Notes: a model not told the origin generated them from the letters alone. Shown: positions 16,825 to 26,323, counted from the stretch's first letter. The stretch: 64,000 nt of DNA from Pseudomonas sp. SG20056 (GCF_031764535.1 NZ_CP134499.1:4216001-4280000), one strand, 5' to 3'. Translations and numbers: made by a program.

Positions 16825-18177
16825 ATGACAATAACAACAGCATTCCCCGACCTGCTCAGCGAAGTCCGTGCCTTTCGTAGCGCCCACCCCGAAGTACGCT
16901 ATGTCGACCTGATCAGCCTGGATATTCCCGGGCATTTCTACGGTAAGCGCTACCCCATCGACATGCTCGAGAAGGTCGCCGCCGGCAGCCCGCTGAAAAT
17001 CCCGCAGAACTGCGTGCTGCTCGGCGTGCAGGGCGGCCTGCACCCGATTGGCGATTACTGTTTCAATGACGGCGACCCGGATGCACCGCGCCGGCTGATC
17101 CCCGGCACGCTCAAGCCGGTGCGCTGGGAAAGCCAGCCGCTGGGGCAGATGCTGATCAGCTCCGACGGCACCGCCGCACCGATCGAGTTCGAACCGCGCG
17201 AAGTGCTCGCCCGCGTGCTCAAGCGCCTGGCCGCACGCGGTATCCGCCCGGTGGTGGCGTTCGAGCTGGAGTTCTACCTGTTTGATCGCAAGCTGCAGGA
17301 CGGCCTGCCGCAGTTCCCCCGCGACCCGCTGTGCGGCGATGCCGATGACCAGCCGAATATGCATATCGAACGCCTGTCGCGTTTTGCCGATGTGCTGCAC
17401 GAGATCGTCGACGCCGCTAATGAGCAGGGCGTGGACGCCAACGTGATCACCGCCGAACTCGGCCCCGGCCAGTTCGAGATCAACTTTGGCCATTGCGACG
17501 ACGGCCTACGCGCCGCCGACTGGGCCGCCCTGTTCTGTCGCAGCACCCGTGGTGTGGCGCTCAAGCACGGCCAGCGCGCCAGCTTTATGAGCAAGCCTTA
17601 TTTGCACGCGCCGGGCAGCGGCATGCACGTGCACGTCAGTCTGTACGACGCGACCGGCAACAACCTGCTCGACGGCGACAACCAGCGCCCGCTGCGCCAC
17701 GCCGTGGCCGGTTGCCTGGAGCTGCTGCCGCACTGCATGCCGATCTTCGCCGCTAACCACAACGCCTTCCGCCGCTACGGCGCCATGGTCAACGCCGCCA
17801 GCCGTGCCAGTTGGGGGTATGAGGACCGCGATGCGTGCATCCGCATTCCCGAATCGGACGGCAAGAACCTGCGCATCGAACACCGCCTGGCCGGCGCCGA
17901 CGCCAACCCCTATCTGGTGCTGGCCGCAATCCTCACCGGTATGGAGCACGGCCTGGATGCGGGTAAAGAGCCGATTGCGCCGCTCAACGAAAACCGCCAG
18001 AGCGGCATCGACTTCCCTCAGGACATGCTCGGCGCGGTCAGCGCCATGCGCGATCATCCGGTGGTCAATCAGGGACTGGGCGAGGAATTCGTGATGGTCT
18101 ACTGCGAGAACAAGCGCCAGGACCACCTGGCTTTTATGCAGGAAGTCAGTGCGCGGGAATACCGCTGGTTTCTCTAA
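16825..18177 (+). CDS. puuA: Gamma-glutamylputrescine synthetase (GlnA-like)
   Basis: Glutamine-synthetase-family ligase of 450 residues that joins glutamate to an amine using ATP, the first step of the gamma-glutamyl polyamine pathway. Family motifs are present: FELEFYLFDR (metal site), PGQFEINFGH, and PYLHAPGSGMHVHVS with the ATP-site histidine. The C-terminal part has RIEHRLAGADANPYLVLAA. True glutamine synthetases carry a Tyr adenylylation site near the C-terminus that I do not see here. It is 18 nt after the regulator gene and ends the three-gene module. Amine specificity (putrescine, cadaverine, spermidine or other) cannot be told from sequence. Confidence 0.85.
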   Translation: MTITTAFPDLLSEVRAFRSAHPEVRYVDLISLDIPGHFYGKRYPIDMLEKVAAGSPLKIPQNCVLLGVQGGLHPIGDYCFNDGDPDAPRRLIPGTLKPVRWESQPLGQMLISSDGTAAPIEFEPREVLARVLKRLAARGIRPVVAFELEFYLFDRKLQDGLPQFPRDPLCGDADDQPNMHIERLSRFADVLHEIVDAANEQGVDANVITAELGPGQFEINFGHCDDGLRAADWAALFCRSTRGVALKHGQRASFMSKPYLHAPGSGMHVHVSLYDATGNNLLDGDNQRPLRHAVAGCLELLPHCMPIFAANHNAFRRYGAMVNAASRASWGYEDRDACIRIPESDGKNLRIEHRLAGADANPYLVLAAILTGMEHGLDAGKEPIAPLNENRQSGIDFPQDMLGAVSAMRDHPVVNQGLGEEFVMVYCENKRQDHLAFMQEVSAREYRWFL

Positions 18178-18183
18178 CAAACA

Positions 18184-18213
18184 GCGCGCCCGTTGCCTCG
18201 GCAGTGGGCGCGC
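18184..18213. terminator. Perfect GC hairpin between convergent genes
   Basis: Two nested stems, 18184-18191 with 18206-18213 and 18194-18197 with 18200-18203, make a 30-nt hairpin between the ligase stop and the chrA stop. There is no T-run on either side, so it may stop transcription weakly or protect both 3' ends rather than act as a standard terminator. Confidence 0.5.
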
Positions 18214-18217
18214 GACT

Positions 18218-19561
18218 TCAACGCAGCAGATACACCGCCAGCCCGGCCAACGCCGACACCAGCAGCACCTCCATCACCCCACGTTTGAAGTGCAGCAGAG
18301 CCAGCGCCGCGCCCACGGCCAATAGCGCCGACGGCCAGTCGAAAGTGCCGGTAAAACCCTGCGGCCAGAACACGTGATAGGCAAAGAACAGCGCCAGATT
18401 AAGGATCACCCCCACCACTGCCGCAGTAATCGCGGTCAGGGGTGCGGTGAATTTCAGCTCGCCGTGGGTGGATTCCACCAGCGGCCCGCCGGCGAGGATG
18501 AACAGAAAGGACGGTAAAAAGGTGAACCAGGTGACCAGCGCTGCCGCCAGCGCACCACTGACAAAACCCGAATCGCCGCCGAACACCGGCTGCAGATAAG
18601 CCCCGACAAACGCCACGAACGCCACCACCATGATCAGCGGCCCCGGCGTGGCTTCCCCTAGCGCCAGGCCGTCGATCATCTGCGTCGGGGTCAGCCAGCC
18701 GTAATGGCCAATGGCGCCCTGGTAGACATAAGGCAGCACCGCATAGGCGCCGCCAAAGGTCAGCAGCGCCGCCTTGGTAAAGAACCAGGCCATCTGCGTC
18801 AGCGTGCCGTCCCAGCCGAACAGCCAGGTCAGCAGGCCCATCGGCAGCAACCAAAGCAGCGCTCCCACCACCAGCAGCAGCGCCAGGCGTGATGCGCGAA
18901 AGCGCGTATGCGCCAGCGGCGGGCTGTCATCATCGATCAGCGCCGGGCCATAGGATTTGCCCTGTTGCGCATGTCCGCCGCCCAGGCTGAACTGCTGCGG
19001 CAGTAGGCGGCCACCGAGGTAGCCGAGCAGCGCCGCGCCAAGCACGATCAACGGAAACGGCAGATTGAAGGCAAAGATGGCGACAAAAGACGCCCCGGCA
19101 ATACCCCACAGCCAGTTGTTCTTCAGCGCCCGTGAGCCGATGCGCCAGGCCGCCTGCATGACGATGGCGGTGACCGCCGGTTTGATCCCGTAGAAAATCC
19201 CCGCCACCAGCGGCACATCACCGAAGGCGATATACAGCCAGGACAGGCCGATCAGGATAAACAGCGACGGCAGCACAAACAGCACCCCGGCAATCACCCC
19301 ACCCCAGGTGCGGTGCAGCAGCCAGCCGATATAGGTGGCCAGCTGCTGCGCCTCCGGCCCCGGCAGCAGCATGCAGTAGTTCAGCGCATGCAGAAAACGC
19401 CGCTCGGACAGCCAGCGGCGCTTCTCCACCAACTCCTGATGCATGATCGCGATCTGCCCAGCTGGCCCGCCGAAGCTGATCAGCCCCAGTTTCAGCCAAA
19501 ACCAGAAGGCCTCGCCCAGGCCGACGGCGGGCGGTGCTGTACGCGTAGACGACTCGGACAT
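18218..19561 (-). CDS. chrA: Chromate efflux transporter ChrA
   Basis: Inner membrane transporter of the CHR family, 447 residues, normal for the long two-domain form. It is thought to export chromate. The two homologous halves are visible: the first carries FWFWLKLGLISFGGPAGQIA and the LLPGPEAQQLATYIG motif; the second carries FFTKAALLTFGGAYAVLPYV and GLALGEATPGPLIMVVAFVAFVG. About ten hydrophobic segments are seen. The first 15 residues are polar. It stands alone, convergent with the gamma-glutamylputrescine ligase and divergent from the PBP7-like gene. No resistance genes such as chrB are adjacent, so it may have a housekeeping role. Confidence 0.9.
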   Translation of the reverse strand: MSESSTRTAPPAVGLGEAFWFWLKLGLISFGGPAGQIAIMHQELVEKRRWLSERRFLHALNYCMLLPGPEAQQLATYIGWLLHRTWGGVIAGVLFVLPSLFILIGLSWLYIAFGDVPLVAGIFYGIKPAVTAIVMQAAWRIGSRALKNNWLWGIAGASFVAIFAFNLPFPLIVLGAALLGYLGGRLLPQQFSLGGGHAQQGKSYGPALIDDDSPPLAHTRFRASRLALLLVVGALLWLLPMGLLTWLFGWDGTLTQMAWFFTKAALLTFGGAYAVLPYVYQGAIGHYGWLTPTQMIDGLALGEATPGPLIMVVAFVAFVGAYLQPVFGGDSGFVSGALAAALVTWFTFLPSFLFILAGGPLVESTHGELKFTAPLTAITAAVVGVILNLALFFAYHVFWPQGFTGTFDWPSALLAVGAALALLHFKRGVMEVLLVSALAGLAVYLLR

Positions 19562-19688
19562 AGGGCACTCGCGGCATTAAGAACGCTCGCACTATAACGC
19601 GCCGCCATGACGATTTAAGCGCGCACCGCTCAAGCCCGGACGCAGATTTCCGTATACTGAGCGCCGCTGCATCCCCTTCAACCTGCCC

Positions 19689-20606
19689 GTGAAGCGCCCC
19701 GTGAAAATCCGCCAATCGATAGTAAGCCTGCTGCTGATTTGCAGCTGCGTTGTAGTTGCATCGAACACCCAGGCTGCACCCGCCAAACAACAGGACCTGG
19801 CCGCCGGCAGCGCGCTGCTGGTCGATCTGCAAACCAATCAGGTGCTCTACGAGCGCAACGCCGACAGCGTGGTGCCGATTGCCTCGGTGACCAAGCTGAT
19901 GACCGCCATGGTCACCATCGACGCCAAGCTGCCGCTGGATCAGCAGCTGCCGATCATGATTCGCGACACCCATGACATGCGCGGTGTGTTCTCCCGCGTG
20001 CGCGTGGGCAGCGAGCTGAGCCGCCGCGACATGCTGCTGTTGGCCCTGATGGCCTCGGAAAACCGCGCGGCAGCTAGCCTGGCGCACCACTATCCGGGTG
20101 GCCACGCGGCCTTTGTCGCGGCGATGAATGCCAAGGCCCGCGCCCTGGGCATGAAGCATTCGCGCTTTGTCGAGCCCACCGGCCTGTCGGAGCACAACGT
20201 CTCCAGCGCCCGCGACCTGGTGCTAATGCTCAAAGCCGCGCGCCAGTACCCGCTGATCAACCAGTTCAGCACCACCTCGGAAAAGACCCAGGCGTTCCGC
20301 AAACCCAACTACACCCTGGGCTTTCGCAACACCAACAACCTGGTGCGCAAACCCGGCTGGAGCGTGCAACTGAGCAAAACCGGCTATACCGGCGAAGCCG
20401 GCCGCTGCCTGGTGATGAATACCGTGATGAATAACCGTCCGGTGGCGTTCGTGGTACTGGATGCCTTCGGCAAATACACCCACATGGCCGACGCCAACCG
20501 CCTCAAGCGCTGGCTGGAAACCGGCAAGGTCACCGCCGTGCCGCCAGCAGCTATCAGCTACCGCCAGCAGAAACTGGCGCAGCGCCAGGCCAATGCCGCG
20601 CAGTAA
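19689..20606 (+). CDS. pbpG: D-alanyl-D-alanine endopeptidase (PBP7)
   Basis: Low-molecular-weight penicillin-binding protein of the S11 peptidase family, 305 residues, which cleaves D-Ala-meso-DAP cross-links in peptidoglycan in the periplasm. The signal peptide covers about 1-30 (hydrophobic core IVSLLLICSCVVVAS, cleavage after TQA). Active-site motifs are SVTK (catalytic Ser), SEN and KTG (LSKTGYTGEAG). The start is a GTG at 19689; a second GTG four codons on is an alternative. It is followed by a strong terminator at 20614-20644. It is monocistronic and divergent from chrA. Confidence 0.87.
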   Translation: MKRPVKIRQSIVSLLLICSCVVVASNTQAAPAKQQDLAAGSALLVDLQTNQVLYERNADSVVPIASVTKLMTAMVTIDAKLPLDQQLPIMIRDTHDMRGVFSRVRVGSELSRRDMLLLALMASENRAAASLAHHYPGGHAAFVAAMNAKARALGMKHSRFVEPTGLSEHNVSSARDLVLMLKAARQYPLINQFSTTSEKTQAFRKPNYTLGFRNTNNLVRKPGWSVQLSKTGYTGEAGRCLVMNTVMNNRPVAFVVLDAFGKYTHMADANRLKRWLETGKVTAVPPAAISYRQQKLAQRQANAAQ

Positions 20607-20613
20607 AGCCTTA

Positions 20614-20644
20614 AAAAAGGCCCGCAGCAAGTGCGGGCCTTTTT
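20614..20644. terminator. Bidirectional intrinsic terminator
   Basis: A perfect 12-bp stem (20614-20625 with 20633-20644; A-run, GGCCCGC, then the complement and T-run) has a 7-nt loop. It has A-runs and T-runs on the correct sides for both strands. It serves pbpG on the plus strand and the EAL gene, whose stop is at 20660, on the minus strand. Confidence 0.88.
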
Positions 20645-20659
20645 CCATCAGCGAGTAGC

Positions 20660-22333
20660 TCAGCTGTTGCTCAGACCAAACAACGGCTGGCGCATGCCAA
20701 ACACCAGAAAGCGCGCCAGTTCGTTGAGCGGCAAAGCCTTGCTGATCAGGTAGCCCTGAACCTGATCGCAGCCGTATTGACGCAGCAGCGCCAGCTGTTC
20801 GGCGTTTTCCACACCCTCGCCCACCACCTGCAGGTTGAGGTTGTGCGCCAGGTTGATCATCGCCCGCACCAGCTGACGGTTCTCCGCGCGCTCGCCCATG
20901 CCGCCGACAAAGCTCTTGTCGATCTTCAGTAGGGTGATCGGCAGGTTGTTCAGGTGCACGAAAGAAGAGAAACCAGTGCCGAAGTCGTCCAGCGAGAAAC
21001 GCACGCCGAGGCGACCGAGGGCCAGCATGGTCTGCTGCACCTGATCACTGCGGCGCATTACGGCGGTTTCGGTCAACTCGAATTCCAGCCACTGCGCATC
21101 GACGCCGCGCTCTTCGATCAGGCGACTGAGGGTCGGCAGCAGCTGGCTGTCCTGAAACTGGCGAAATGACAGATTGATCGCCATATGCAGCGCCGGCAGG
21201 CCACGTCCGCGCAGCCACTGCATATCACGCAGCGCGCGACTGATCACCCAGTAGCCGAGCGGCACGATCAGCCCGCTCTCTTCGGCCAGCGGCACGAATT
21301 CGTTGGGCGACAGCAGGCCATGCTCACTGTGGCGCCAGCGCACCAGCGCTTCCAGGCCGACGATGCGCCCGGTCTGCAGGCACAGACGCGGCTGGTAATG
21401 CAGCTCCAGCTCGTCGCGGCGCAGGGCGCGGCGCAACTCGCTTTCTAGGTCGGCCTGGTTGCGTGCGCTGCGGTTGATCCGCTCGTCATAGATATGAAAG
21501 GTGCAGCCCTGCTGACTCTTGGCCTGTTGCATGGCGATATGCGCGTGCCACATCAGCGGATCGGCGCTGCCCTCGGCACGGGAGTGGGCCAGGCCCAGGC
21601 TGCAACCGATCAACAGGCTTTCGCCATCAATCCAGTAGGGCTCGCCCAGGGCTTCGGTAATCTGCGCGGCCAGCCGTTCGGCGCGTTGCGGGTCGCGGCG
21701 GCTGTCGAGCAGCAAGGCAAATTCATCGCTGCCCAGCCGCGCCACCTGGTCGCCAGCCTGCAGCTGCGCCTTGATCCGCGCCACCACCTGCAGAATCAGG
21801 CTGTCGCCACCCTGATAGCCAAGGGCATCGTTGGCGTGACGAAAGTTGTCCAGATCGAGATGGCCGAGGGTCAAACCGCGGCCTTCGTATTCAGCCAGGC
21901 GCGCGGCCAGCAATGTCTGAAAGCCCTGGCGGTTGGCGATACCGGTGAGGGCATCCTGTTCGGCCAGGCGGTGCAGGGTATCTTTCAGGTTGCCCTGCTC
22001 GCGCGCATAGCGCAGGCAACGGCGCAACACTTCGGCGCTGAGCTGGTCGCGCACCAGCCAGTCGCACACGCCCTCAGGCTCGGCTTCAGGCTCGGCATCC
22101 AGCAGCAGGACAATGGGTAGGGAACAGCGCCCGGAGGCAGGCAGGTATTTCGCGGTGGTCAGGAGCAGGGCGTTACTGGGTTTATCGAACAGCGCGCTGG
22201 CTGCCTCCCAGGACGGTGCGGTAATCAGCGCATAACCACTGCCGAGCGCACTCAGGCGCTCGCGCAGCAACTGCGCCCAGCCTGGCGTTTCCGCCAGCAA
22301 AAGCAACCGTAATGGTTCGACGAACGCGGACAA
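20660..22333 (-). CDS. Cyclic-di-GMP phosphodiesterase (ProE-like)
   Basis: Product of about 557 residues with a degenerate receiver-like N-terminus (about 1-115), a GGDEF domain (about 125-290) and an EAL domain (about 300-545). The GGDEF signature is changed to GSDEF, suggesting it no longer makes cyclic-di-GMP. The EAL domain keeps every catalytic residue I can check (EALVRW, INLSFRQ, ELTETAVM, DDFGTGFSS, KIDKS, EGVEN, QVQGY), so it should be an active phosphodiesterase. The start is a TTG at 22333, chosen because GGGGGAAG lies just upstream; a TTG at 22354 would put that site inside the gene. It lies divergent from rep, where I recall P. aeruginosa has ProE (PA5295). Confidence 0.83.
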   Translation of the reverse strand: MSAFVEPLRLLLLAETPGWAQLLRERLSALGSGYALITAPSWEAASALFDKPSNALLLTTAKYLPASGRCSLPIVLLLDAEPEAEPEGVCDWLVRDQLSAEVLRRCLRYAREQGNLKDTLHRLAEQDALTGIANRQGFQTLLAARLAEYEGRGLTLGHLDLDNFRHANDALGYQGGDSLILQVVARIKAQLQAGDQVARLGSDEFALLLDSRRDPQRAERLAAQITEALGEPYWIDGESLLIGCSLGLAHSRAEGSADPLMWHAHIAMQQAKSQQGCTFHIYDERINRSARNQADLESELRRALRRDELELHYQPRLCLQTGRIVGLEALVRWRHSEHGLLSPNEFVPLAEESGLIVPLGYWVISRALRDMQWLRGRGLPALHMAINLSFRQFQDSQLLPTLSRLIEERGVDAQWLEFELTETAVMRRSDQVQQTMLALGRLGVRFSLDDFGTGFSSFVHLNNLPITLLKIDKSFVGGMGERAENRQLVRAMINLAHNLNLQVVGEGVENAEQLALLRQYGCDQVQGYLISKALPLNELARFLVFGMRQPLFGLSNS

Positions 22334-22597
22334 ACAACTTCCCCCACTGCACAAATAAAGAGCATTGAACCCGCTCGGATGCGTCGTAATCGACGTCTAA
22401 TCACGCACATCCTTGTGTCAGTGGCGCGCCCTGCGGCATGGCAAGGACCCGAAAGTGGCACCAGAGTACTGGATTAGGAAAATTAACCAAGCCTGGCTGT
22501 TTGCCATTATGTGCACTGCAACACACTTTCAGATGGTCACGGCAGAAAGCGCCAGGCCTGTTAAAATGCGCGCCCATTCCCCCTGACGATTGCTCCC

Positions 22598-24607
22598 ATG
22601 TCCCGACTGAACCCCCGGCAGCAGGAAGCCGTGAACTATGTCGGCGGCCCACTTTTGGTGCTCGCCGGTGCAGGCTCCGGCAAGACCAGCGTGATTACCC
22701 GCAAGATCGCCCACCTGGTACAGAACTGCGGCATCCAGGCCCGCCACATTGTCGCCATGACCTTTACCAACAAGGCCGCGCGCGAGATGAAGGAGCGCGT
22801 CAGCAGCCTGCTCAAGGGCCCCGAAGCCCGCGGCCTGACCGTGTCGACCTTCCACAACCTGGGCATGAACATCATCCGCAAGGAATACGCGCGCCTGGGC
22901 TACAAGCCGGGTTTCTCGATCTTCGATGACGGCGATATCAAGGCGCTACTCACCGACATCATGCAGAAGGAATATGCCGGTGATGATGGTGCGGATGAGA
23001 TCAAGAACTACATCGACAGCTGGAAGAACGACCTGATCCTGCCCGAGCAGGCACTGGCTAACGCGCGTAACCCTAAGGAGCAGACCGCCGCCATCGTCTA
23101 CCTGCACTACCAGCGCACCCTGCGCGCGTACAACGCAGTGGACTTCAACGACCTGATCCTGCTGCCGGTGATGCTGTTTCAGGAGCACGCCGACATCCTG
23201 GAAAAATGGCAGAACCGCATCCGCTACCTGCTGGTCGACGAATACCAGGACACCAACGCCAGCCAATATCTGCTGGTGAAGCTGCTGGTGGGTATGCGCA
23301 ACCAGTTCACCGTGGTCGGCGACGACGACCAGTCGATCTACGCCTGGCGCGGCGCGCGTCCGGAAAACCTGATGCTGCTGAAAGAGGATTACCCCTCGCT
23401 CAAGGTGGTGATGCTGGAGCAGAACTACCGCTCCACCAGCCGCATCCTCAAGTGCGCCAACATCCTCATTGCCAACAACCCGCATGCCTTCGAGAAACAG
23501 CTGTGGAGCGAGATGGGCATGGGCGATGAGATCCGCGTGATCCGCTGCCGTAACGAAGACGCCGAGTGCGAACGGGTGGCCCTGGAAATCCTCACCGAGC
23601 ACCTGCGCACCCAGCGCCCCTACAGCGATTACGCCATCCTCTATCGCGGCAACTACCAGGCCAAGCTGATGGAGCTGAAACTGCAGCACCATCAGATTCC
23701 CTATCGCCTGTCGGGCGGCACCAGCTTCTTCGCCCGCCAGGAGGTGAAGGACCTGATGAGCTACTTCCGCCTGCTGGTCAACCCGGACGATGACAACGCC
23801 TTCCTGCGCGTGATCAACGTGCCACGCCGCGAAATCGGCTCGACCACCCTGGAAAAGCTCGGCAACTACGCCACCAGCCGCAAGATCAGCATGTACGCCG
23901 CCGCCGGCGAAATCGGCCTCGGCGAGCAACTGGATGCGCGCTACACCGAGCGCCTGGCACGTTTCACCCAATGGATGGACCGGGTGCGCCAGGAATGCGC
24001 GCAGAACGACCCGATTGCCGCGATCCGCAGCATGGTGATGGACATCGACTACGAGAACTGGCTTCGCCAGAACGCTTCCAGCGACAAGGTCGCCGAGGCG
24101 CGCATGGGCAACGTCTGGTTCCTCGTCGAGGCGCTGAAGAACACCCTTGAGCGCGACGAAGACGGCGAAATGACCATCGAGGACGCCATCGGCAAACTGG
24201 TGTTGCGCGACATGCTCGAACGTCAGCAGGAAGAGGAAGAAGGCGCCGAAGGCGTGCAGATGATGACCCTGCACGCCTCCAAGGGTCTGGAGTACCCGTC
24301 GGTGTATATCCTCGGTGTGGAGGAGGAAATCCTTCCCCACCGCTCCAGCATCGAAGCCGATACGGTCGAGGAAGAGCGGCGCCTGGCCTACGTTGGCATC
24401 ACCCGCGCCAAACGCAACCTGACCATGACTTTCGCCGCCAAGCGCAAACAGTACGGCGAAATCATCGACTGCTCACCGAGCCGTTTCCTTGATGAATTGC
24501 CGCCAGAGGATCTGGTCTGGGAAGGCCTGGAAGACGCTGCACCGGAGGTCAAGGCCGCCACCGGCAACTCGGCCCTGGCCAATATGCGCGCGATGCTGAA
24601 GAAATAA
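22598..24607 (+). CDS. rep: ATP-dependent DNA helicase Rep
   Basis: Superfamily 1A 3'-5' DNA helicase of 669 residues, typical of Rep, which helps replication forks pass protein blocks. Motif I is GAGSGKT at about residues 27-33, motif II is VDEYQDTN, motif III is GDDDQSIYAWRGA, motif IV QNYRST, motif V includes TLHASKGLEYPSVYILG, and motif VI is VGITRAKRNL. The N-terminal LNPRQQEAV is the Q motif. The ATG is preceded by a weak purine stretch. An AT-rich TTAAAATG at 22561-22568 may be part of the promoter. It is divergent from the EAL gene and followed 118 nt later by xpt. Confidence 0.95.
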   Translation: MSRLNPRQQEAVNYVGGPLLVLAGAGSGKTSVITRKIAHLVQNCGIQARHIVAMTFTNKAAREMKERVSSLLKGPEARGLTVSTFHNLGMNIIRKEYARLGYKPGFSIFDDGDIKALLTDIMQKEYAGDDGADEIKNYIDSWKNDLILPEQALANARNPKEQTAAIVYLHYQRTLRAYNAVDFNDLILLPVMLFQEHADILEKWQNRIRYLLVDEYQDTNASQYLLVKLLVGMRNQFTVVGDDDQSIYAWRGARPENLMLLKEDYPSLKVVMLEQNYRSTSRILKCANILIANNPHAFEKQLWSEMGMGDEIRVIRCRNEDAECERVALEILTEHLRTQRPYSDYAILYRGNYQAKLMELKLQHHQIPYRLSGGTSFFARQEVKDLMSYFRLLVNPDDDNAFLRVINVPRREIGSTTLEKLGNYATSRKISMYAAAGEIGLGEQLDARYTERLARFTQWMDRVRQECAQNDPIAAIRSMVMDIDYENWLRQNASSDKVAEARMGNVWFLVEALKNTLERDEDGEMTIEDAIGKLVLRDMLERQQEEEEGAEGVQMMTLHASKGLEYPSVYILGVEEEILPHRSSIEADTVEEERRLAYVGITRAKRNLTMTFAAKRKQYGEIIDCSPSRFLDELPPEDLVWEGLEDAAPEVKAATGNSALANMRAMLKK

Positions 24608-24725
24608 CCGGCAACGGTGCGCGGGCGCAGACAGACGTATTTCGTCAGCTCCTTCATCCGCGCTACGCTGCACCATTACATCCCGGCGCAGACCGGGCAT
24701 CAGAAAGAACGACGAGGGTAACCGC

Positions 24726-25298
24726 GTGGAAGCGCTGAAACAGAAAATTCGCGATGAAGGCACCGTGCTCTCGGAGCATGTACTCAAGGTCGATGCCTTT
24801 CTCAATCACCAGATCGACCCGGCACTGATGCAGCAGATCGGCAACGAATTCGCCCAGCGCTTCGCCGGCCAGGGCATCACCAAGATCGTCACCATTGAAG
24901 CCTCGGGCATTGCCCCGGCGGTGATGGCCGGCCTGGAGCTGGGCGTGCCGGTGATCTTCGCGCGCAAGTACCAGTCGCTGACGCTCAAGGACGACCTGTA
25001 CATCTCCAAGGTGTTTTCCTTCACCAAGCAGACTGAAAGCACCCTGGCCATCTCGGCCAAGCACCTGGGCGCCCACGACCATGTGCTGCTGATCGACGAC
25101 TTCCTGGCCAACGGTCATGCCGCCCGCGCCCTGATCGACCTGATCGGCCAGGCTGGCGCCAGCATCGCCGGGATCGGCGTGGTCATCGAAAAGTCCTTCC
25201 AGCGCGGCCGCGCCGAACTGGATGCGCAGGGCTATCGGGTCGAGTCACTGGCGCGCATCGGCTCACTAGCCGATGGTCAGGTCAGTTTTATTGATTAG
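24726..25298 (+). CDS. xpt: Xanthine phosphoribosyltransferase
   Basis: Purine salvage enzyme of 190 residues that converts xanthine and PRPP to XMP. The PRPP-binding loop is VLLIDDFLANGHA (about 120-132). The N-terminal MEALKQKIRDEGTVLSEHVLKVDAFLNHQIDP and the EASGIAPAVMAGLELGVPVIFARK segment are characteristic of this family. The start is a GTG at 24726 with GAGGGT about 8 nt upstream. No purine riboswitch is visible in the 118-nt leader, unlike Gram-positive xpt genes. The small membrane protein gene follows 13 nt later. Confidence 0.93.
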   Translation: MEALKQKIRDEGTVLSEHVLKVDAFLNHQIDPALMQQIGNEFAQRFAGQGITKIVTIEASGIAPAVMAGLELGVPVIFARKYQSLTLKDDLYISKVFSFTKQTESTLAISAKHLGAHDHVLLIDDFLANGHAARALIDLIGQAGASIAGIGVVIEKSFQRGRAELDAQGYRVESLARIGSLADGQVSFID

Positions 25299-25311
25299 AT
25301 CAGGCACACAC

Positions 25312-25731
25312 ATGGATCGTGATTACCAAAAGGCGACTAAGCACGTGCGCAAGCATGCTGCCAAGACCCTAGACAAGATGCCCTGGATTGCCGGCGCTTT
25401 GCTCGGCCTGCTGACTGTGAGCCTGGCGACGGCCCCACCCTCACTGCCTCTGCTAGCCGCTAATGCGCTGCTGGGCGGTCTGTTTCTGGCGGCCTATGCC
25501 TTCAGCCTGAAACGCCCAGAGTGGCAATGGCTGACAGGCATGCTAGCCCCAATACTCATCTCACTTATCTCGGTCAGGCTTAGCGAAAAACTCGGTTCAA
25601 GCGCCTGGTATCTGCTGCAAGGCCCGCTGGCGCTATTCGCTACGTTTAGCCTGCTGGCACTGCTGATGCGCCCACATCTGCGCCGACTGGCTGGAATACC
25701 GATAAAACGTCGGCACAAAAAAGCCGCCTGA
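25312..25731 (+). CDS. Small four-helix membrane protein, unknown function
   Basis: Product of 139 residues that I do not recognise by function. A basic N-terminus (RDYQKATKHVRKHAAK) precedes about four hydrophobic segments (WIAGALLGLLTVSLA, LLAANALLGGLFLAAYAF, LTGMLAPILISLISV, LLQGPLALFATFSLLALL), and the C-terminus is strongly basic. The start at 25312 removes 13 residues that would overlap xpt. The gene overlaps its own terminator: the stop codon is inside the hairpin. It lies between xpt and cycB, where I recall an uncharacterised gene in P. aeruginosa. Probably an inner membrane protein. Confidence 0.75.
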   Translation: MDRDYQKATKHVRKHAAKTLDKMPWIAGALLGLLTVSLATAPPSLPLLAANALLGGLFLAAYAFSLKRPEWQWLTGMLAPILISLISVRLSEKLGSSAWYLLQGPLALFATFSLLALLMRPHLRRLAGIPIKRRHKKAA

Positions 25732-25746
25732 ATAGGCGGCTTTTTT
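25717..25746. terminator. Bidirectional intrinsic terminator
   Basis: The stem GCCGCCT/AGGCGGC (25723-25729 with 25734-25740, loop GAAT) is flanked by six A and six T, so it can work on both strands. It separates the small membrane protein gene from cycB, whose stop is at 25765. The stem begins inside the end of the membrane protein gene. Confidence 0.88.
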
Positions 25747-25764
25747 ACAGCAGCGTCAGGCGTA

Positions 25765-26187
25765 TTACAGGCCAGACATCTTCTGAATCGCTTCACGCAG
25801 CTCGTCGTCCGAGCAATCAGCGCAGGTACCTTTTGGCGGCATGGCGTTGATACCGGAAATCGCCTTGGCCAGGATGCCGTCAAGACCACCCTCTGCATCA
25901 GCACGGGCTTTCCAGGCTGCAGCGTCGCCAATTTTCGGCGCACCCAGAATACCTGGGGTATGGCAGGCACCGCAGTGCTTGGCAATGATGTCATCGGCAG
26001 TACGCGCAGCGCCGCCGGTTGTGGCTGCTACAGCGCCCACGCCCTTGCATTCTTCGCCCATCACACAGACTTGGCCGACCGGCTTCAGTCGCTCGGCAAT
26101 GGCTTCGTCGGTCGTGGCTTGAGCAGTCACTGCCCACAGGGCCAATACGGTAGCCGGTGCTACCAGGAGCTTTTTAATCAGGTTCAC
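25765..26187 (-). CDS. cycB: Cytochrome c5
   Basis: Periplasmic or membrane-associated monohaem cytochrome c of 140 residues. A signal peptide covers about 1-25 (VAPATVLALWAVTAQA). The haem-binding motif is CGACH at about 71-75; the axial methionine is likely in AMPPKGTCADCSDDEL, whose two cysteines match the conserved disulphide of cytochromes c5. The N-terminal mature part carries two more cysteines (VCVMGEEC). The start is a GTG at 26187 with GAGGGTG upstream. It probably carries electrons to terminal oxidases. It is next to pauR, as I recall in P. aeruginosa. Confidence 0.88.
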   Translation of the reverse strand: MNLIKKLLVAPATVLALWAVTAQATTDEAIAERLKPVGQVCVMGEECKGVGAVAATTGGAARTADDIIAKHCGACHTPGILGAPKIGDAAAWKARADAEGGLDGILAKAISGINAMPPKGTCADCSDDELREAIQKMSGL

Positions 26188-26323
26188 GGTACACCCTCTT
26201 CGTGGCTAGTCACGCTCGCGGCCACGGTTTCGCGAGCGGGCGACAGTATAACGGCAAGCCGCTGCCGCCGAAACAACCCATATTGTCGCAGGGTTATTTG
26301 TGTTTCAGCAGACAGGCCCGGTA

